Source: Treponema_I sp045599005
Lineage (GTDB): Bacteria; Spirochaetota; Spirochaetia; Treponematales; Treponemataceae
Reading direction: 5' to 3'
NCBI GenBank assembly: GCA_045599005.1
Contig: JAZRVF010000011.1
Location: 186,001-250,000, forward strand
Length of the DNA stretch: 64,000 bases
Both the position numbers and the translations under genes were made by a program. Position 1 is the stretch's first letter; each line of letters begins with the position of its first letter. Below, one piece after another: positions 1 through 8,761 of this stretch. The notes below the pieces were generated by a model. The model made no database searches and had not been told where the DNA came from. It saw only the letters and a list, made by a program, of their open reading frames with translations.

Positions 1-911
1 GGAACCGGGTGAGTAACATCGTCACCAGGCATTGTGGTTACAGCAAGAATCGTTACAGAACCTGCATCATCGAAGTCAACAGCCTTTTCGTAGCGGCTAG
101 CCAGCTGTGAGTAAAGGTCTCCAGGGTAACCACGGTTTGAAGGAACCTGTTCCTGTGTAATGGCGATTTCCTTCATTGAGTCTGCAAAGTTTGTCATATC
201 AGTAAGAAGAACCAGAACGTCCTTACCCTGAAGGGCAAACTGCTCAGCAACAGCCAGTGACATATCCGGAACCTGCAGACATTCTACAGTCGGGTCAGCA
301 GCAGTATGAACGAAGAAAACTGTGCGGCTCAAGGCACCACCTTCCTCCAGTGTTCCCTTGAAATACAGGTAATCGTCATATTTAAGACCCATACCGCCAA
401 GGATGATGACATCAACCTCGGCCTGCATTGCAATACGTGCCAAAAGCTGGTTGTAAGGCTCACCGGAAATGGAGAAAATCGGCAGTTTCTGAGAGATAAC
501 CAGAGTGTTGAACATATCAATCATCGGGATACCGGTACGGATCATGCGTTTTGCAACAATACGCTTTGAGGGGTTTACAGAAGGGCCACCGATTGCAACC
601 AGATTGTCCTTGAGAGCAGGACCTTTGTCACGGGGTTCACCTGCACCGTCAAAAATACGGCCCAGAAGATCCTCACTGAAAGATACCTGCATTTCGTGTC
701 CCAGGAAACGGATCTGGTCACCGGTTGAAACACCGCGTCCACCGGCGAAAACCTGAAGAGAAACCAGGTCACCGGCTATGCGGTTTACCTCTGCAAGAGA
801 AGTTCCGAATGCGGTCTCAATCTCTGCGAGTTCACCGTACTTTACGCCCTCTGCACGAACTGTGATAACACTACCGTTGATAGATTCAATTTTACTGTAA
901 ATCTTTTTCAT
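1..911 (-). CDS. atpB: V-type ATP synthase subunit B (C-terminus cut by window edge)
   Basis: Non-catalytic nucleotide-binding subunit of the V-type (A/V) rotary ATPase, which in treponemes probably moves H+ or Na+ across the inner membrane. About 303 codons are present. Translation begins MKKIYSKIESINGS and includes the family segments GGPSVNPSKR, IRTGIPMIDMFNTL, SGEPYNQLLARIA, LTDMTNFADSMKEIA and PSNRGYPGDLYSQLASRYE, typical of subunit B. As expected for B, the catalytic P-loop is replaced (SISGEPYNQ where A has GPFGAGKT). The start ATG lies two bases after the subunit A stop, so the two are probably translationally coupled. The last third of the protein is outside the window. Confidence 0.95.
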   Translation of the reverse strand, partial: MKKIYSKIESINGSVITVRAEGVKYGELAEIETAFGTSLAEVNRIAGDLVSLQVFAGGRGVSTGDQIRFLGHEMQVSFSEDLLGRIFDGAGEPRDKGPALKDNLVAIGGPSVNPSKRIVAKRMIRTGIPMIDMFNTLVISQKLPIFSISGEPYNQLLARIAMQAEVDVIILGGMGLKYDDYLYFKGTLEEGGALSRTVFFVHTAADPTVECLQVPDMSLAVAEQFALQGKDVLVLLTDMTNFADSMKEIAITQEQVPSNRGYPGDLYSQLASRYEKAVDFDDAGSVTILAVTTMPGDDVTHPV

Positions 912-913
912 GA

Positions 914-2683
914 TTATTCACCGTCCTTAAGCATTTCGGCAACTTCTTTTACCAGAACACCATTGTTTTTGGAATAAAGAGCATCAATCTCAGCTTCCAG
1001 TTTCTTGAAACTGTCACCCATCCACTCACTGTAGTTCCAGTCCAGGAAAAGCTGGCGCATCTTGTTGAAGTATGCACGGGCTTCGTCTTTTCCTTCCAGT
1101 TCGAAATTTGATCCAAGGACTGAAAGAATTCTGCGGAACACGTAAGTCTGGCGTTCAACGCTTGCTGCCGAGTCAACAGCATCAAATGAGTTCTGCTGGA
1201 AATATACGGCATCAAGGAAGTCACTCTTGAGGAATGCGATATAGTCTTCTGTTGAAGTACCTTCCTCACCGACAACTTTCATCATCTGGCTGACTTCGGT
1301 ACCTTTGCGAAGTGAACCGCGTGCGTAAGAAACCCAGTCTTCGCGGATGACACTCTTATATTTTGACCATGATTCAAGAGGATCAATCGCAGGATATTTA
1401 CGTGCATCAGAACGCTCGCGTGAAAGACCGTGGAAAGATCCTACAACTTTAAGAGTTGCCTGAGTAACCGGCTCTTCAAAGTTACCGCCGGCAGGAGAAA
1501 CTGTTCCACCGATTGTGACGGATCCTGTTGAACCGTCACTCAGGCGTACAATACCTGCACGTTCATAGAAAGCAGCGATATAGCTTTCAAGGTATGCGGG
1601 GAATGCTTCCTCACCGGGAATCTCTTCCAGGCGTCCTGACATTTCGCGGAGTGCCTGTGCCCAACGGGATGTGGAGTCTGCAAGAAGCAGAACGTGAAGT
1701 CCCATCTGGCGGTAATATTCTGCAAGTGTAACACCTGTATAAACTGATGCCTCACGGGCTGCAACAGGCATTGAAGAAGTGTTACAGATGATGATTGTAC
1801 GTTCCATCAGTGATTTTCCGGTACGGGGATCAATCAGTTCAGGGAACTCTTTAAGAATCTCAACAACCTCACCGGCACGCTCACCACAGGCAGCGACAAT
1901 TACAACGTCAACGTCAGCATTGCGGCTTGTTGTATGCTGAAGAACTGTTTTTCCTGCACCGAAAGGACCGGGGATACAATATGTACCACCCTTTGCAACA
2001 GGGAAGAATGTATCAATCAGACGGATCTGAGTAACCATTGTGTCTTCAGGTTTGAGACGCTCTGCATAGCAGTCTACGGCACGTTTTACAGGCCAGTTGA
2101 AACTCATGCACACGTCAAGGTCTTTTCCCTTTTCGTCAGTAAGAACGGCAACGGTGTCATGAACCTTGTACTCACCGAAAGCCTTGATTGATTTAACAGT
2201 GTATGTGCCGTAAGCACCGAAAGGAACCATGATCTTGTGGGAGAAAGGTCCTTCGGGAACTGAACCCAGAGAATCACCGCGGCGGACAACATCACCTACT
2301 TTTGCAGAAGGTGTGAACTCCCATTTCTTCTCGGTATCAAGAGCATCAAGATAAATACCGCGTTCCAGGAAGTATCCGGCCTGTTCTGCCAGCTGGGGCA
2401 ACGGGTTCTGCAGACCGTCAAAAACCTGACCAAGGAGTCCCGGTCCCAGTTCTACAGAAAGCAGATCTCCTGTGAATTCAACCTGATCACCGGTCTGGAT
2501 TCCCTTGGTTATTTCAAAAACCTGCATCTGAGCCTGTCCGTTACGGATACGGATAATCTCACTTTTGAGCCGTTTCCCGCCGACAAGCACATAGCCTACT
2601 TCGTTAAGTGCAACATTGCCGTCAAAAGCAACACTGATCATGTTGCCGTTAACTGCTACAACGGTGCCTTTTGTATCTTTCAT
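914..2683 (-). CDS. atpA: V-type ATP synthase subunit A (catalytic)
   Basis: Catalytic subunit of the V1/A1 sector, hydrolysing or making ATP. The 589 residues match the usual A-subunit length. Visible are an N-terminal beta-barrel, the A-specific bulge region (residues about 110-190), a Walker A P-loop GPFGAGKTV near residue 238, the GERAGE segment, the LLADSTSRWAQALRE segment with its Walker B strand, and the helical C-terminus. It is the third gene of the operon in transcription order E, DUF2764-like, A, B. A 27-base gap separates it from the DUF2764-type gene; B follows after two bases. The order matches what is known for treponemal V-ATPase clusters. Confidence 0.97.
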   Translation of the reverse strand: MKDTKGTVVAVNGNMISVAFDGNVALNEVGYVLVGGKRLKSEIIRIRNGQAQMQVFEITKGIQTGDQVEFTGDLLSVELGPGLLGQVFDGLQNPLPQLAEQAGYFLERGIYLDALDTEKKWEFTPSAKVGDVVRRGDSLGSVPEGPFSHKIMVPFGAYGTYTVKSIKAFGEYKVHDTVAVLTDEKGKDLDVCMSFNWPVKRAVDCYAERLKPEDTMVTQIRLIDTFFPVAKGGTYCIPGPFGAGKTVLQHTTSRNADVDVVIVAACGERAGEVVEILKEFPELIDPRTGKSLMERTIIICNTSSMPVAAREASVYTGVTLAEYYRQMGLHVLLLADSTSRWAQALREMSGRLEEIPGEEAFPAYLESYIAAFYERAGIVRLSDGSTGSVTIGGTVSPAGGNFEEPVTQATLKVVGSFHGLSRERSDARKYPAIDPLESWSKYKSVIREDWVSYARGSLRKGTEVSQMMKVVGEEGTSTEDYIAFLKSDFLDAVYFQQNSFDAVDSAASVERQTYVFRRILSVLGSNFELEGKDEARAYFNKMRQLFLDWNYSEWMGDSFKKLEAEIDALYSKNNGVLVKEVAEMLKDGE

Positions 2684-2710
2684 ATACGTTTCTCCAATTG
2701 AAAAAAGCCC

Positions 2711-3256
2711 TTAGGAAGGACTTCCTTCCAATATCTGTTCGTAAATTTTCTTGTACGATTCCATACCCAGTTCCGTATTGAACTTTCTGATACGTGATGC
2801 CAGTTTAAGCTGCAAAGCGTAGGCAAAAACCGCATCCGTAGAAAAGCAGTCAGAAGGACGATTGTTCTCCATCATCCTGGAACGGGCACTGTTCAAAAAA
2901 ATCTCTGCCTCAAGAGGACTGTCATATCCGCAAGCCGTACGTACCGTCTGCAGAACATCTGCCGGAACCATCACATCTTCTGCCACGAAATCTTTCTTCA
3001 TGCGCTGTGCACGGATTGTTCCCAATGCCATGCGCAGGGAGCGTTCCCAGGAATACCAGCCGTCAACAAAATCAGAACCGGTTTTCTTTGCTTTTCTGGG
3101 AGGCTCAAGAGAAAGTTCCTTCAGAATAGTCATGTTTTTCTTATCGAGGAAGCGTCCGCACAGTTCGTTGAAAGCTTCTTCGGTAATCGGCAGTTTGGTG
3201 CTTTCGTCAACAGGCAATGCGGGTAACTGCGACACCAGATAATACCAGCTGCTCAC
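2711..3256 (-). CDS. V-ATPase-associated DUF2764-type protein
   Basis: A 181-residue protein between subunits E and A. It begins MSSWYYLVSQLPALP, a start seen in DUF2764 proteins encoded inside bacterial V-ATPase operons. It has no signal peptide or membrane segment and looks helical and soluble. The start overlaps the subunit E stop by four bases (ATGA), so expression is coupled to the ATPase. Its position in the cluster, and its length somewhat above 170 residues, suggest it replaces or supplements a stalk subunit such as C or F. That role is inference from position; no catalytic motif is visible. Confidence 0.8.
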   Translation of the reverse strand: MSSWYYLVSQLPALPVDESTKLPITEEAFNELCGRFLDKKNMTILKELSLEPPRKAKKTGSDFVDGWYSWERSLRMALGTIRAQRMKKDFVAEDVMVPADVLQTVRTACGYDSPLEAEIFLNSARSRMMENNRPSDCFSTDAVFAYALQLKLASRIRKFNTELGMESYKKIYEQILEGSPS

Positions 3257-3885
3257 TCGTTGCCCTCTTTTACTGCAGCTGCTGCTTCTTTAAGAACTTT
3301 TGCAGTCACAGGATTCAGATAAGCTGCAAACAGATCGGCGACAGCTTCGGCAGAAAAATCATAGAAAGCTGCACCGTTGTTCACACCGATACGGAATCCG
3401 CCGGCCAGAGTATCATCAGCCTTCACAACAAGACCTTTTGCAATCTCTGCCTTCAGAGCAGAGTTGAATTCTGCTGTAAGGCTTTCCAGATCAGCAGGAG
3501 AAAGAAGAACAGAAAGACTGTCTGCCTCACCTTTTGAAGCCCAGGCTTTTACAGTTTCAGGAACAAGAGTCTTGAGCATGTCTGCATTGTATGCCTTTGC
3601 AGTCTCTGCTTTTACAATACCGTCCAAAGAAGCAATCACTCCGTTTCTGAACTGAATGAGCAGATTGCGTCCTGCCTGTCCGACAGCATCGATGCTTGCC
3701 TTTTCCATACGAGCTGTTTCTGTCTTTGCATTTTTAATTATGCCGTTTGCTTTTTCCTCTGCATCAGCAACAATCGCAGCGGCCTTTTTCTCAGCATCCG
3801 CAATAATTGCAGCGGCAGCGCTTTCTGCAGAAGCAACACCGTCTTTTTTGATCTTATCGATCAATTCTTGTAATTGGACGTCCAT
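3253..3885 (-). CDS. atpE: V-type ATP synthase subunit E (peripheral stalk)
   Basis: A 210-residue stalk subunit linking the membrane and catalytic sectors. The first 80 residues are an Ala/Glu/Lys-rich heptad helix (ADAEKKAAAIVADAEEKAN), as in the E/G stalk. The C-terminal globular half carries the weak family pattern VLVDDTLAGGFRIG-like (here KADDTLAGGFRIG). A GAGG ribosome-binding site lies a few bases before the ATG. This is the first gene of the visible ATPase operon, so the operon promoter should lie in the 95 bases upstream. Low sequence conservation of E makes operon context important for the call. Confidence 0.9.
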   Translation of the reverse strand: MDVQLQELIDKIKKDGVASAESAAAAIIADAEKKAAAIVADAEEKANGIIKNAKTETARMEKASIDAVGQAGRNLLIQFRNGVIASLDGIVKAETAKAYNADMLKTLVPETVKAWASKGEADSLSVLLSPADLESLTAEFNSALKAEIAKGLVVKADDTLAGGFRIGVNNGAAFYDFSAEAVADLFAAYLNPVTAKVLKEAAAAVKEGNE

Positions 3886-3980
3886 AGAACCTCACTAAAA
3901 TATTTATCATAGATTGCGGCAGAAACACGAAAGATCTCCGCTGCAAAAAAAATTACCAGGTCTGCACAGGCAGCCAGTTT

Positions 3981-5018
3981 TCACCACTTGAAAGCGTGGA
4001 CTGTCACAGCCTCAAAGACTTCTCCGGGATGCAGGATACAGCTGGGGAATGAGGAGTGATTCGGTGCGTCGGGGAACTGCTGTGTCTCAAGACAGAAAGC
4101 GGAATGCTTGTTGTAGACATCACCGTTTTTACCTTTTACGCCGTTCACGGAGTTTGCAGTGTAGAACTGAACACCGGGCTGGTTTGTGGTAATGATCATG
4201 CTGCGGCCTGACTCCGGCTCAAAAACAGAGGCACACATTGTAAGTTTGCCTTTCTCCTCATTGAGACAGTAGCAGTGGTCATAACCGAATCCGGTACCGG
4301 CAATGTCCCGGCCCACAGGCTTTGCTGTATTGAAATCAAAAGCGGTTCCTGCAACAGGGAGTTTTTTTCCTGTAGGAATCAGCAGGTCATCAACTTCAAG
4401 AATTGAATCAGCATTGATTGTCACTTCATGATTCAGGATATCGCCTTTTCCGGCACCTTTCAGATTGAAATATGAGTGGTTTGTCAGATTTACGGGAGTA
4501 TCACGGTCTGTTTCCGCGCGGTAATGCATTGTAAGCTCATTATCTTTGCTGAGAAGATATGTAACTTCCAGAGACAGGTTTCCAGGGAAGCCCTGCTCTC
4601 CGTCACGGCTGAGACGTGAGAAACGGATTCCGCTTCCTGCGTGTGTCTCCACGATCTGTGCGTCCCAGAGCATACGGTTGTAGCCCATGAATCCACCATG
4701 AAGCATGTTTTTCCCGTTATCGTTTCTGTCAAGACTGTATTTCTGTCCGTTCAGTTCAAATTCAGCACCGCCGATACGGTTTGCAAAGCGGCCGACAAAT
4801 ACGCCGAAGAACGTATCCCAACGGTCCATATATCCTTCAACTGTAGGGAATCCCAATACAATATCATCTTTCTGTCCGTTGCGTGACGGAACCACAATAC
4901 TTGTAAGCGTACAACCGTAATCTGTCACGGAAAAAGACATTTCTCCATTGCTTACTGTGTAAAGATGAACCTTTTTACCATTGCTCAATACAGCAAATTT
5001 CTGCTTTTTGATCTTCAT
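3981..5018 (-). CDS. galM: Aldose 1-epimerase (galactose mutarotase)
   Basis: Interconverts alpha and beta anomers of aldoses such as galactose and glucose in the cytoplasm. The 345-residue length is standard. Visible motifs are the substrate pocket segment NMLHGG, the TNHSYFNLKG block with the catalytic His, the FGYDHCY segment, and CLETQQFPDAPN with the catalytic Glu near the C-terminus. A GGGGAG ribosome-binding site precedes the ATG. No other sugar gene is adjacent. The gene is divergent from the diguanylate cyclase and shares a 259-base intergenic region with it. Confidence 0.95.
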   Translation of the reverse strand: MKIKKQKFAVLSNGKKVHLYTVSNGEMSFSVTDYGCTLTSIVVPSRNGQKDDIVLGFPTVEGYMDRWDTFFGVFVGRFANRIGGAEFELNGQKYSLDRNDNGKNMLHGGFMGYNRMLWDAQIVETHAGSGIRFSRLSRDGEQGFPGNLSLEVTYLLSKDNELTMHYRAETDRDTPVNLTNHSYFNLKGAGKGDILNHEVTINADSILEVDDLLIPTGKKLPVAGTAFDFNTAKPVGRDIAGTGFGYDHCYCLNEEKGKLTMCASVFEPESGRSMIITTNQPGVQFYTANSVNGVKGKNGDVYNKHSAFCLETQQFPDAPNHSSFPSCILHPGEVFEAVTVHAFKW

Positions 5019-5277
5019 AAAACTCCCCTGTCAATGCTGATAATCGCATTTTTACAAGATAAGACAGTATTCAATGATACACCATAAGTCAAAAAAAAAA
5101 TAGGAAATAACCGAAAAAAAAAGGAATATTTACCTGAATTTGGAGTTAATCCCTGAATCTGGGGTCTTGAAATTTACTTTCAGGAAAAACAGTTTTTTTT
5201 ACAAATTCAAATCCTGAGGGTGTCAAAGTAGACAAATTTGACATTTGGTGGCAAAATATAGGAAGGAGAAAATACAG
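5019..5277. promoter_or_regulatory. Divergent intergenic region with repeated CCTGAA-type sites
   Basis: This 259-base A/T-rich region separates galM (minus) from the diguanylate cyclase (plus). A 14-base imperfect direct repeat (CCTGAATTTGGAGT at 5133-5146, CCTGAATCTGGGGT at 5152-5165) has a 19-base period. An inverted copy of the core, TTCAGG, is at 5179-5184 and a CCTGAG at 5213-5218. A perfect 7-base inverted repeat TGTCAAA/TTTGACA (5221-5227 and 5237-5243) surrounds nine bases. The strong ribosome-binding site GGAAGGAG (5261-5268) sets the start of the plus-strand gene. No -35/-10 pair with good spacing was found. The repeats look operator-like; that is inference. Confidence 0.4.
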
Positions 5278-8200
5278 ATGTCAAAATATCAGGAATCCCT
5301 GGAGAACTCTTTTCTTGAACAGATTATCGCACTCCAGGAAACAGAAGATCCGGAAGAGACAAAAAAAACGCTGGAAAATTTTCTTAAACTCATTAAATCT
5401 GCTTCTGCCTGTTTTTTTATCCAGAATGAAAATGACATACAGTTTCTGGCCGCTTCCGATGCAGAATTCCCCGACGTAAAAAAAGTCCGGAGAATGATCG
5501 AGGCTTCCGAAAAAACATCTGAGTCCTCAACGGGTTCCCTTTACGTAGAAGATGAGAACGACACTGTAATCATCCGAATCAAAGATTCCACAGCACATAA
5601 AGACAGAAGTCTGCTGCTTCTCATCACAGGCCTTTCCGAATCAGAGAAAAAAACAAAACGGTTTCTGAAAACCCTGGAACAGTTCACAAAAATTGCGGCA
5701 AACATTATTTTCCTTAACTGGAACAGCCGCGACCTGATTGAGACAGAGTCAAAAAAAACTGTGGAAAAATTCCTGGTTGACTACAACCGGTACCAGACAA
5801 TGCTGGCAGCTTTCGGAAGTCAGTATGTGTCAATTTATTTTGTGGATTTTGACAGAGATTCCTTTACATCCGTAAAAAGTGATTATGTGACGGCAAATGC
5901 CATTGAGGACCTTCTGAGCAATAAAAATTCCTACCGGGATTTTGCAGATGTCTGCTCAAAGAAATTTGCCCACCCTGAAGAGATTGAACGTGTTGCCCAG
6001 GCCACAAAACCTGAGACAGTGATTGCAAGACTTGCAGAAAATCCCCGTTATTCGGTTACCTACCATGCCAACGAAACTTTCGGAAAAGCGGCATTCTTTG
6101 AGATTCAGTTCATCTCTCTCGGAGAAAAAACCGGATCCCACAAGGCCGTGATGGCGACCCGCAGCATTGATGACGTGATGCGGCAGGAATATGAGCAGAA
6201 CCAGATAATCGGATCATTGAGCGACATTTATTTCGCCTCATACTATATCGATCTTGAGAACAACATCTGTACGGAAATCAAGACCCAGCCGCATATCCGG
6301 AACATTATCGGCATAACATGTGATGCAGACGTTGCTGTGAAAAAACTTCGGAAACTGGTTTCTACGAAAGAATCTGCTGATGATGTTGAAGCCTTCACTG
6401 ACCTTGAGACACTTCCCCAGCGCCTCAGGACCACAAAAAGCACAAGTCTGGAATTTCTCTGTAAGGATTTCGGCTGGTGCCGTAGCGTTTTCATAAAAGT
6501 CCTGGAAAATGCTGAAGGCGATGCAACCCACGCAATCTATGCACTGCAGCTGATTGACCAGAAAAAACGCCGAGAACTGAACAAGGCAAGAATGCTGCAG
6601 AAACAGACCAGAATCATCGGCAGCATCGCAGACATTTATACTGCCCTTTTCTTTATTGACCTGGAGACGGACACTTATGAGATTCTGAAGACAACGGAAA
6701 AATACCTTAAGTTCACAGATAATGTTCCTTCCGCAAAAACTGCCATGGCAAGCATTGAGACAACAGTCTACGAGGAGGAATTCCTGGAGAAAGTAAGGAA
6801 TTTCTGCAATTATGACACTGTCGCCCAGCGACTGAGAAATGCACCCTATGTTTCCTGCGAATTCCACAGCAACATACACGGCTGGGTCCAGATGAACTGC
6901 ATCGCCTGTGACAGAGACCCGGAAGGCAATGTGCACACAGTGCTCTTTGCAATCCAGGATATTGACCAGAACAAGTGCCGCGAGATTGAGATGAACAGGA
7001 ACCTGCGTTTTCAGCACTCAATCACAAAATCATTCGGAGAGATCTATCATTCGGCATATTATCTGTCATTGGAAAACAACACTTTTCTTCCCATCAAGAC
7101 AGAGCAGAACATTGAGGATGTTATCGCAGAGGAAAGCAATCTTCCTAAAGCACTCAGAAAAACAGTCATGGAGCTTACACATGCTGACCATATATCAGGA
7201 ATGCTGGAATTTACGGATCTTGAGACACTTCCGCAGAGAATCGGTTCCGAGCACGTCATATACCATGAATTCATAAGCGACAAAGGCAGGTGGTTCCGGG
7301 CCTCATTCATCTCCACAAAACGCACAGAATCAGGCCGGGTATGTGATGTGATCTACACAACGGAAAACATCGACGCGGTGAAACGCAAGGAAATGTCCAT
7401 GAAAGCCGCATTGCAGCAGGCACTTGAAAATCAGAATGCGGTCTACACGGAAATGCTTCAGATGCAGAGTTCAGGAGTTCTTGCGGTATGCGATAATTCC
7501 ATAATGATGATCAACCAGGCCGCGATACAGATGCTGGGCTGGAATAAAGTTGAGGATTTTGACAGCAGATACGAAAGACTCCTTGACAACATGGATGACT
7601 CAAACCGCAGCACTTTCCTTGAATACAGCCGACGGAACACTGCCTATGTCTGTGAATTCCGCACCCGGAATCTGGACGGAACATTCAGATACATAATGGA
7701 CAGTGCAAAGACTGTTGTTCTTTCAAAGGGGCAGCAGGTGGTGCTCCACAGTTTCATCGACATCACAGAAAAGAAGCAGATGGAAGTAAGGCTTCTTGAG
7801 CTTTCCGAAACTGATTCCCTTACAGGAATACGGAACAGGGGAAGCGGAGAGAAAAGGATTTCCCAGCTTCTTAAAAACGGCCGGAAAGGTCTTTTCCTGA
7901 TTTTTGATGTGGATAAATTCAAATCAATAAATGACAATCACGGACATGCGGCCGGTGACAAAGTTATTGTAAGTATTGCCCAGTGCATGAAAAATGCATT
8001 CAGATCGAATGACGTGATAATGAGACTTGGCGGCGACGAATTCTCTGCTTTTGTTGCGGATGCGGACAGCATTGAGAAAGCCTCAAACTGCATTGACAGA
8101 TTTTTCCGCAGTGTGGAGGAAATCAGCATTCCGGAACTGGAGGACAGAAAAATCACTGTAAGTCTTGGCGGAATAATCTGCGAGGGAACAGCAGACACTT

Positions 8201-8301
8201 CTTTTGAGGAAATCTATCACCAGGCCGACGTGCTTATGTACCGGGCAAAAAAAGATGGCGGCAACCGTTTTGTCGTTGAGAAGGCGATTATCGGGAAATG
8301 A
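5278..8301 (+). CDS. Multi-sensor diguanylate cyclase (four tandem PAS-like repeats, PAS, GGDEF)
   Basis: Predicted to make cyclic di-GMP from GTP. The C-terminal GGDEF domain (about residues 843-1007) keeps SETDSLTGIRNRG, DVDKFKSINDNHGHAAGD and an intact RLGGDEF (GGDEF at residues 918-922). An RSND inhibitory I-site lies five residues before it, so activity and product feedback are both likely. A conventional PAS domain covers about 730-840. Residues about 170-720 hold four divergent copies of a roughly 130-residue unit, each with a pattern like DIYxAxYFIDLE and ending VIYAxxDID-KRxE. No membrane segment is seen, so sensing is probably cytoplasmic. The start at 5278 follows GGAAGGAG by nine bases; a longer TTG start at 5245 lacks such a site. 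Length is 1007 residues. Confidence 0.9.
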   Translation: MSKYQESLENSFLEQIIALQETEDPEETKKTLENFLKLIKSASACFFIQNENDIQFLAASDAEFPDVKKVRRMIEASEKTSESSTGSLYVEDENDTVIIRIKDSTAHKDRSLLLLITGLSESEKKTKRFLKTLEQFTKIAANIIFLNWNSRDLIETESKKTVEKFLVDYNRYQTMLAAFGSQYVSIYFVDFDRDSFTSVKSDYVTANAIEDLLSNKNSYRDFADVCSKKFAHPEEIERVAQATKPETVIARLAENPRYSVTYHANETFGKAAFFEIQFISLGEKTGSHKAVMATRSIDDVMRQEYEQNQIIGSLSDIYFASYYIDLENNICTEIKTQPHIRNIIGITCDADVAVKKLRKLVSTKESADDVEAFTDLETLPQRLRTTKSTSLEFLCKDFGWCRSVFIKVLENAEGDATHAIYALQLIDQKKRRELNKARMLQKQTRIIGSIADIYTALFFIDLETDTYEILKTTEKYLKFTDNVPSAKTAMASIETTVYEEEFLEKVRNFCNYDTVAQRLRNAPYVSCEFHSNIHGWVQMNCIACDRDPEGNVHTVLFAIQDIDQNKCREIEMNRNLRFQHSITKSFGEIYHSAYYLSLENNTFLPIKTEQNIEDVIAEESNLPKALRKTVMELTHADHISGMLEFTDLETLPQRIGSEHVIYHEFISDKGRWFRASFISTKRTESGRVCDVIYTTENIDAVKRKEMSMKAALQQALENQNAVYTEMLQMQSSGVLAVCDNSIMMINQAAIQMLGWNKVEDFDSRYERLLDNMDDSNRSTFLEYSRRNTAYVCEFRTRNLDGTFRYIMDSAKTVVLSKGQQVVLHSFIDITEKKQMEVRLLELSETDSLTGIRNRGSGEKRISQLLKNGRKGLFLIFDVDKFKSINDNHGHAAGDKVIVSIAQCMKNAFRSNDVIMRLGGDEFSAFVADADSIEKASNCIDRFFRSVEEISIPELEDRKITVSLGGIICEGTADTSFEEIYHQADVLMYRAKKDGGNRFVVEKAIIGK

Positions 8302-8699
8302 CAGGAAGACAGGAGGATCTTGCCCGAATGCTCCGCGGTTTTCTTGACGGAAGCATAAAACCTGAGAGCGGCAGAAAAATCAGTTTCTTTTCTGTGACGG
8401 AATCTGATGAAAAACTGTCAGAACCGGTAGAAACCGAAGGCAGACCTGTTTCCCCCAAACCCTTTTCCGCCCACCAAAAAAAGGCATGCCCCGCAGAAGT
8501 GCGCAATGCTTTTGCCGTCCTGGGACTTTCAGAGGAAGCTGATTTCCATACCAGCAGAAAAGTTTACTACACACTTCTGAAGCAGTGTCATCCCGACAGA
8601 AGCCGGGGAAACAACGCTGAATACGCACAGAGACGGACCGCGGCACTGAACTCAGCCTGGGAGACAGTCCAGAAGTTTTTCAGGGAAAGTCGCCGCTGA
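8298..8699 (+). CDS. Short J-domain (DnaJ-like) protein
   Basis: A 133-residue protein whose last 65 residues form a J domain: AFAVLGLSEEADFHTSRKVYYTLLKQCHPDRS, with the HPD signature that stimulates DnaK ATPase, then a helix AQRRTAALNSAWETVQKFF. The first 65 residues are charged, rich in Ser/Glu/Lys and without motif. No Gly/Phe region, zinc centre or substrate-binding domain is present, so it is a specialised J protein rather than DnaJ itself. Its ATG overlaps the TGA of the diguanylate cyclase (ATGA), which indicates translational coupling. A functional link to the cyclase is inference. Confidence 0.8.
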   Translation: MTGRQEDLARMLRGFLDGSIKPESGRKISFFSVTESDEKLSEPVETEGRPVSPKPFSAHQKKACPAEVRNAFAVLGLSEEADFHTSRKVYYTLLKQCHPDRSRGNNAEYAQRRTAALNSAWETVQKFFRESRR

Positions 8700-8761
8700 C
8701 AGAGTGATTCCGCCTGGCGCAGTCTAGGCCCAGCAGTCAGAATATTAGAACAAAGGACCAG

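Noticed and set aside
3940..3980. CTGC-CTGT-GCAG hairpin and T run after galM
   Set aside because: The stem is only four bases and separated from the T run by ten bases; too weak to list.
5238..5262. TTGACA at 5238-5243 as a -35 box for the cyclase gene
   Set aside because: The only A/T-rich -10 candidate (TATAGG) is 13 bases away, too close, and overlaps the ribosome-binding site; TTGACA is better explained as part of the TGTCAAA palindrome.
6238..7017. A 259-codon minus-strand frame opposite the diguanylate cyclase
   Set aside because: Antisense to a gene with clear sensory repeats and a GGDEF domain; no ribosome-binding site or motif.
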